DNA from: Turnera subulata
Taxonomy: Eukaryota; Streptophyta; Magnoliopsida; Malpighiales; Passifloraceae
Assembly: GCA_028386065.3 (NCBI GenBank)
Contig: JAKUCV010006862.1
Coordinates: forward strand, 48,940 to 112,939
Direction: 5' to 3'
DNA length: 64,000 nucleotides
Position 1 is the stretch's first letter. Every line of letters begins with the position of its first letter. The position numbers and the translations under genes are program-made. This document shows, piece by piece, positions 60,582 through 64,000 of the stretch. The notes beneath the pieces were generated by a model. It made no database searches. It was not told the origin of the DNA and saw only the letters and a program-made list of their open reading frames with translations.

Positions 60582-61048
60582 AAACTGCAATTACTATTTG
60601 GCTTGTGAACATCAAACAATACGTTTGCGTCCGTATTACGGGCGAGTCCGATCCGGACCAGAAAATAACCGATACCTCCTTAGTTATTTTCCGGTGTGAT
60701 TTTCCGAGAAATTCCGAAACCCGAAAAATACCAACTTAGGTTCGAAAAATCCGCGGGAAAATCACGAGCGCGGGAAAACCCTCAGTTTCGAAAAACAACT
60801 CCCGATTTACCTTGAATTAATTACCCAAGAATAATTCAACAGTAAATCACGGTAAATAGACTTTTACAGTCCGGTAAAAATCCAAAATTTTTACCCGGCT
60901 GTTACAAACTACCCACCTTAAAAAAATTTCGTCCCCGAAATTCCGTCTTATCCGTGGGTCCTACCACGATAAGATTCTGGCACACTCTGCCAGGTATCCA
61001 ACCTCAACATGAGATACCGCTTATACCCTTAAGCGACATCTCATCCGC

Positions 61049-61057
61049 TTATAAATA
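61049..61057 (+). promoter_or_regulatory. TATA box of the 125-codon ORF in LARD-D
   Basis: TTATAAATA lies 36-44 bp upstream of the ATG at 61093. A start site near 61080 (CATACTCACACAC) would leave a very short leader. It is on the strand opposite to the element. Confidence 0.5.
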
Positions 61058-61092
61058 CCAAATCCTCATGACTGGCATACTCACACACAGTC

Positions 61093-61470
61093 ATGGATTC
61101 TCCACTGAGATCAAGGACAACTTCTGACTCCGAGAACGACAGCTACATCGGCGGCAGAGCTTTCCCAACAAGCTCCGATGACGAACCTCCGAAGAAACGC
61201 TTCAAGACCAACATCATCGGTCTGCAAGAGCACATGGTCGTTTCCCCAAAACGACGGAAGAAGCGGGTCCCCAAGAAAACTGAAGACAGGAAAGGAAAGG
61301 CAGTTGCAGAGAGCAGCACTCCGCAACAGAAGCTGACGCAACTGAACTTCTCCCTGAAGAAGATCAGCTCGGCGGTGGCGCAGATAGAACTGGCGTGCAT
61401 GGAGTTGTTCCCACACATGCAAAACGTCAAAAACCTTGTAAAAGATCTAGAGAAGCAAGTAGCTCCGTAG
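61093..61470 (+). CDS. Antisense ORF of unknown function in LARD-D, basic, 125 aa
   Basis: An intact frame from ATG to TAG. Residues 1-35 are acidic and serine-rich (SDSENDSY, SSDDE). They are followed by KKRFK and then PKRRKKRVPKK, both typical nuclear-localisation clusters. The last 45 residues (QKLTQLNFSLKKISSAVAQI ... LVKDLEKQV) have a heptad-like hydrophobic pattern that suggests a coiled coil. I recognise no family. It lies about 0.85 kb upstream of the second antisense ORF, on the same strand, with its own TATA box. It could be a captured host gene or a retrotransposon accessory protein. Codon use is GC-rich at third positions, unlike the AT-rich surroundings, which supports real coding history. 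Confidence 0.6.
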   Translation: MDSPLRSRTTSDSENDSYIGGRAFPTSSDDEPPKKRFKTNIIGLQEHMVVSPKRRKKRVPKKTEDRKGKAVAESSTPQQKLTQLNFSLKKISSAVAQIELACMELFPHMQNVKNLVKDLEKQVAP

Positions 61471-62208
61471 AGTACTCTTCTCCTGTTGTAAACCGTTATA
61501 AAATAAATAAAATAAATTTCCTTTTTAAATCAAAAATCTCTTGTTATGAAATCTCATGTTAAACGGGGAAAATAAAACATCTCAATGTAAAATAAAAATC
61601 AATAATAAGAATATAAAATCAAAAATAAGAAAATTAAAAACAAACTCGTTTAACAAATTCAAAACGAAAAGAATTTAAAACAAAATATGTTTCATGATCG
61701 GTGCTCGTATCGGACGAAAACACCCTCGAACCAAGAAACGTGATACGCGCAACTAACGGTGACGTCTGTTAACCTCGTGAAGAAGATACCCGTCAACTCG
61801 GAAGGCGATGATCACGGGAACGTCCTGTGTCTCTCGAAAGACACGTTACCCACTTGTTCTCAAAATTCCGCATGAGCCAAAAACGTCTGTCAAAGCTCGT
61901 ATCTCTCCAAGATGTCCAAACAGCTGTAAACTCGTTGCACATGCACTCTACTCGAGATGCGGTCCCATATGTCCAACCTCAACGGTCACGGATGCAAGTG
62001 GTGAAAGATGCAATAAAATATAGAAAGGCCATAAAAGAAAGGACAAGGTAGCCAGAGCGAAAGAAAATCAAGAGATGGAAAAAGACTGAAAAACTCTGGC
62101 ATGGGTCCGGAAAACGCGTAAAGTAACAAAGCATTAAATAAAGCAACGGTAAAATTCAAAAAGCAAAATCTTGAAAATCAAAAACGGTAATCACGCTCCC
62201 TATAAGAG
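61471..62208 (+). other. Spacer between the two antisense ORFs of LARD-D
   Basis: AT-rich, with AAATAAATAAAATAAATTT just after the first ORF, a plausible poly(A) region. Open frames at 61808-62051 are short and unrecognised. Confidence 0.4.
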
Positions 62209-62215
62209 TATAAAA
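62209..62215 (+). promoter_or_regulatory. TATA box of the endonuclease-like ORF in LARD-D
   Basis: TATAAAAGAAGG, 109-115 bp upstream of the ATG at 62324. CCTATAAGAG just before it (62199-62208) resembles the copia-A version. Confidence 0.5.
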
Positions 62216-62323
62216 GAAGGAGCGGTGATGTGTAAATCATCAAAAGTATTTAAAAGAAAACAACACTCAGGCAAACAAAACCACAAAACCCTGAAAAGAC
62301 AAAACACTACACGTCGAGACAAC

Positions 62324-63007
62324 ATGCCTGCTCCCTCATCAGTGTTCTTTGTCGAAGGTGCCAATCTTGGCAGAAGGAACCGTCTGGCGTACAGCATGGT
62401 CAACGAACGTGCTGAAGAGCTACCGAACGAGCTCGGCAGAATGCCACGCCTTGTCTTCGTCGACGAACTCTACTCGTCGCGGTTCTTCGTCACTCCAATG
62501 GAAGAGGTGTTCTTCCTAGAGGATCGCGGCACTCTGAGGACATCCTACTACGGCTCAGCAAACTCCGTGATGTTCTTCATCTCGGATAGGCTTCAAGAGT
62601 TCAACTTGGAGTCCACTTGCAAAAATGTGGAGCAAGGTGCATACTACCAACTCTCGATGACAGCCCAGAGCATACCCAGAATGACTCGGCTACCTCCAAC
62701 CTGGCCAAAGGCACGACTGCTGGTGTAGAACTGCAGAGGAGTTGCAAGGCGTGCTCAGGAGTTCTCGCGTACCCTGAGGGACTTGAAGAACCAGTACAAG
62801 CCCAACATGGTTCTTCTGACGGAGACGCAGTGGCAACCACGGGACGATCACGGTCTCATCCCACTCCGGTTCCCTCAAGCTAACCGGTTCGAGATTCCTG
62901 GCCAGCGCGACAGAGGCGGCATGTGGTTCTCTTGGAGCGATAGGGTCACGGTCAACATCAACAGTGATGCAAACAGCTTCCGTGTCAACGTCGTTGCAAA
63001 CCGTTAA
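62324..63007 (+). pseudogene. Endonuclease-like antisense ORF in LARD-D, one stop codon
   Basis: 684 bp from ATG to TAA, exactly the length of the copia-A and copia-B copies. A single TAG at about 62727-62729 replaces the Trp of the WNCRG motif; everything else is open. It starts MPAPSSVFFVEGANLGRRNR, keeps RLVFVDELYSSRFFVTPMEE, and ends SFRVNVVANR. Compared with copia-A, amino-acid identity is high while third codon positions have diverged widely, so the protein was selected after the copies separated. The C-terminal part resembles the start of a LINE endonuclease; the N-terminal 130 residues are unknown. It is also antisense to its host element. Confidence 0.8.
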
Positions 63008-63322
63008 TTGTATTTTCTTTTTTATAAATTATTAAAAATCAATGTATTATTTCTCTTTTTATAAAATATCAATGTAATATTTCTGTTTGCAATCAATATA
63101 TTAATATTTCCCTTTCTATCAAAATATTAGCAATATTAATAATACTTGTATTTTCGCACATTATGGCATCATTACCTCCTATATGTATGTTCCGCGACTG
63201 CTGGCGTCCCTCGACTGGATCCATAATGCACTAACTAAATGATGTAAAATAATAAACAACTGGAGCGAACTATGCAAACAAGACAACAACACACATAGAC
63301 TGCCCGACAAGACCTAACGCCC

Positions 63323-63334
63323 GCTCCGCTACCA
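63323..63334 (-). other. Primer-binding site of LARD-D
   Basis: The plus-strand GCTCCGCTACCA is the inverse of TGGTAGCGGAGC. It lies three bases from the 5' LTR. Confidence 0.8.
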
Positions 63335-63337
63335 AAA

Positions 63338-64000
63338 TGAAACGCCCCGACCCGTATTTACCGTACACAGTAAACACGAGCCGGAACTGTGACAACCCAA
63401 CCAAATAAACCCAAGCATATAGTGTGAACAATAATAACTCAGGCCCAACGGCCCAAAACAGTAAACAACATAAATAACATATCCGGCCCAATGGCCCAAT
63501 AATAGCGAAAACATGCACAGCGGAAGACTTATAAAGACTCACATATACACTGTATGCATAAATGCAAACTATGGATCCGAGCCCTGTCCAAGGGATAACG
63601 CTGCAGCCTGTCTGCAATGCACCAATCCTGTACATGAAACAACTCATCCTACGGGATGAAAGCCCGCAGGTGAGGGGTGAGTCCGAAGTGCTCACGACAA
63701 TGGATAGACGATCAATATGGACACTAAAGTTACTCAAGGCCAAAAACAAACAAAAACCGACCAAAAGACTCAACAAAATCCAATTATCCAATTTTATCTT
63801 TCCGGGCCCTGTCACGGATAAGCTAGTGGTCAAACCTGGTTATCAACACATTCCGGGTGCCAGACCAAATCCAGGGATCGACATCCCAAAAATACGAACC
63901 CAGGGATAGACATCCCAAAAATATATCACGGGATAGACATCCCAGGCATAGACATGCCAAGCATAGACATGCTTATCAAGTAACCCAGGTCAAGGCCACC
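63338..64000 (-). repeat. 5' LTR of LARD-D, truncated by the window edge
   Basis: It matches 56587 onward (TGAAACGCCCCGACCCGTATTTACCGTACACAG). It contains five hairpins of the constant-loop type at 63874-63974, including GGCAT-AGAC-ATGCC, a stem not seen in the other LTR. Confidence 0.9.

Larger units (their letters stand above)
56587..60906 (-). repeat. 3' LTR of LARD-D with internal duplication
   Basis: The plus-strand edges are TGAAACGCCCCGACCCG and ACCCGGCTGTTACA. The right 1.1 kb (about 59790-60906) repeats the end of the preceding part (58205-59793): the TTCTCAAATTAATTACCAGTAAC start, the T/C-rich block and the ATCCAAAATTTTTACCCGGCTGTTACA end are near identical, while the GC-rich middle differs. 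So the LTR carries two promoter/end modules. Confidence 0.8.
56587..64000 (-). mobile_element. LARD-D: non-autonomous Tekay-related element with long LTRs, right end beyond window
   Basis: Reverse orientation. The 3' LTR is 56587-60906, the internal region only 60907-63337 (about 2.4 kb), and the 5' LTR starts at 63338 and leaves the window. The primer site TGGTAGCGGAGC (minus, 63323-63334) and the sequence next to the 3' LTR (minus GGACGAAATTTTTTTAAGGTGGG) match the Tekay element, which places it as a large retrotransposon derivative mobilised by Tekay-type enzymes. There is no gag or pol. The internal region instead carries two plus-strand (antisense) ORFs, each with its own TATA box. Confidence 0.85.

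Overview
This window is nuclear DNA of a flowering plant, most probably a eudicot. It holds three intron-rich housekeeping genes with plant-type exon structure. The rest is mainly nested plant transposable elements: Ty1/copia, Tekay-type Ty3/gypsy, a Cassandra-like TRIM, LINE, tRNA-derived SINE, and hAT-like and Mutator-like foldback elements. There is no bacterial or organellar signature.

Host genes, all on the minus strand. (1) A class 3 lipase-like alpha/beta hydrolase of the At4g10955 family (4698-6218, 2 exons, 344 aa). (2) A DRP1A/phragmoplastin-type dynamin-related protein (18436-23175, 15 exons, 609 aa). (3) A UDP-glucose 4-epimerase of the UGE2/4/5 type (25442-28757, 9 exons, 349 aa). 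Each reconstructed CDS closes in frame with GT-AG introns, so all three look functional. They are unrelated in pathway: lipid hydrolysis, cell-plate and endocytic membrane fission, and UDP-galactose supply for the cell wall. A decayed 3' end of a 4CL-like acyl-activating enzyme lies at about 17.9 kb.

Repeat layout. 0-1.4 kb: LINE reverse-transcriptase remnant and a Cassandra-like TRIM with a 5S-rRNA-derived LTR. 2.9-3.9 and 13.2-14.4 kb: Mutator-like foldback elements. 6.3-13.0 kb: a hAT-like element (8-bp target duplication) split by copia-A (6647-12915, target duplication CTTGG). 15.7-17.3 kb: a second hAT-like element, a SINE with an 18-bp target duplication, and a foldback MITE. 30.3-36.4 kb: copia-B (target duplication TATAT). 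39.5-56.0 kb: copia-C in reverse orientation, split by a Tekay chromovirus (42881-54002). 56.6 kb to the end: a non-autonomous Tekay-related element (LARD-D, reverse orientation) inserted in an older LTR fragment.

Most unusual content. First, one 684-bp ORF family lies antisense inside three elements of two superfamilies (copia-A, copia-B, LARD-D), each with a TATA-like box. The copies diverge mostly at third codon positions yet keep identical length. The C-terminal part resembles the start of a LINE endonuclease; the N-terminal part is unknown to me. Second, several families carry arrays of short hairpins in which the stem sequence varies but stays self-complementary while the loop is constant: loop YNGAA in the copia elements, [AC][GA]AC in the LARD-D LTR, and GGGC/GCCC pairs in the Tekay LTR and copia leaders. 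One copia-A/copia-B pair shows a compensatory stem change. I cannot match either phenomenon to a described system.
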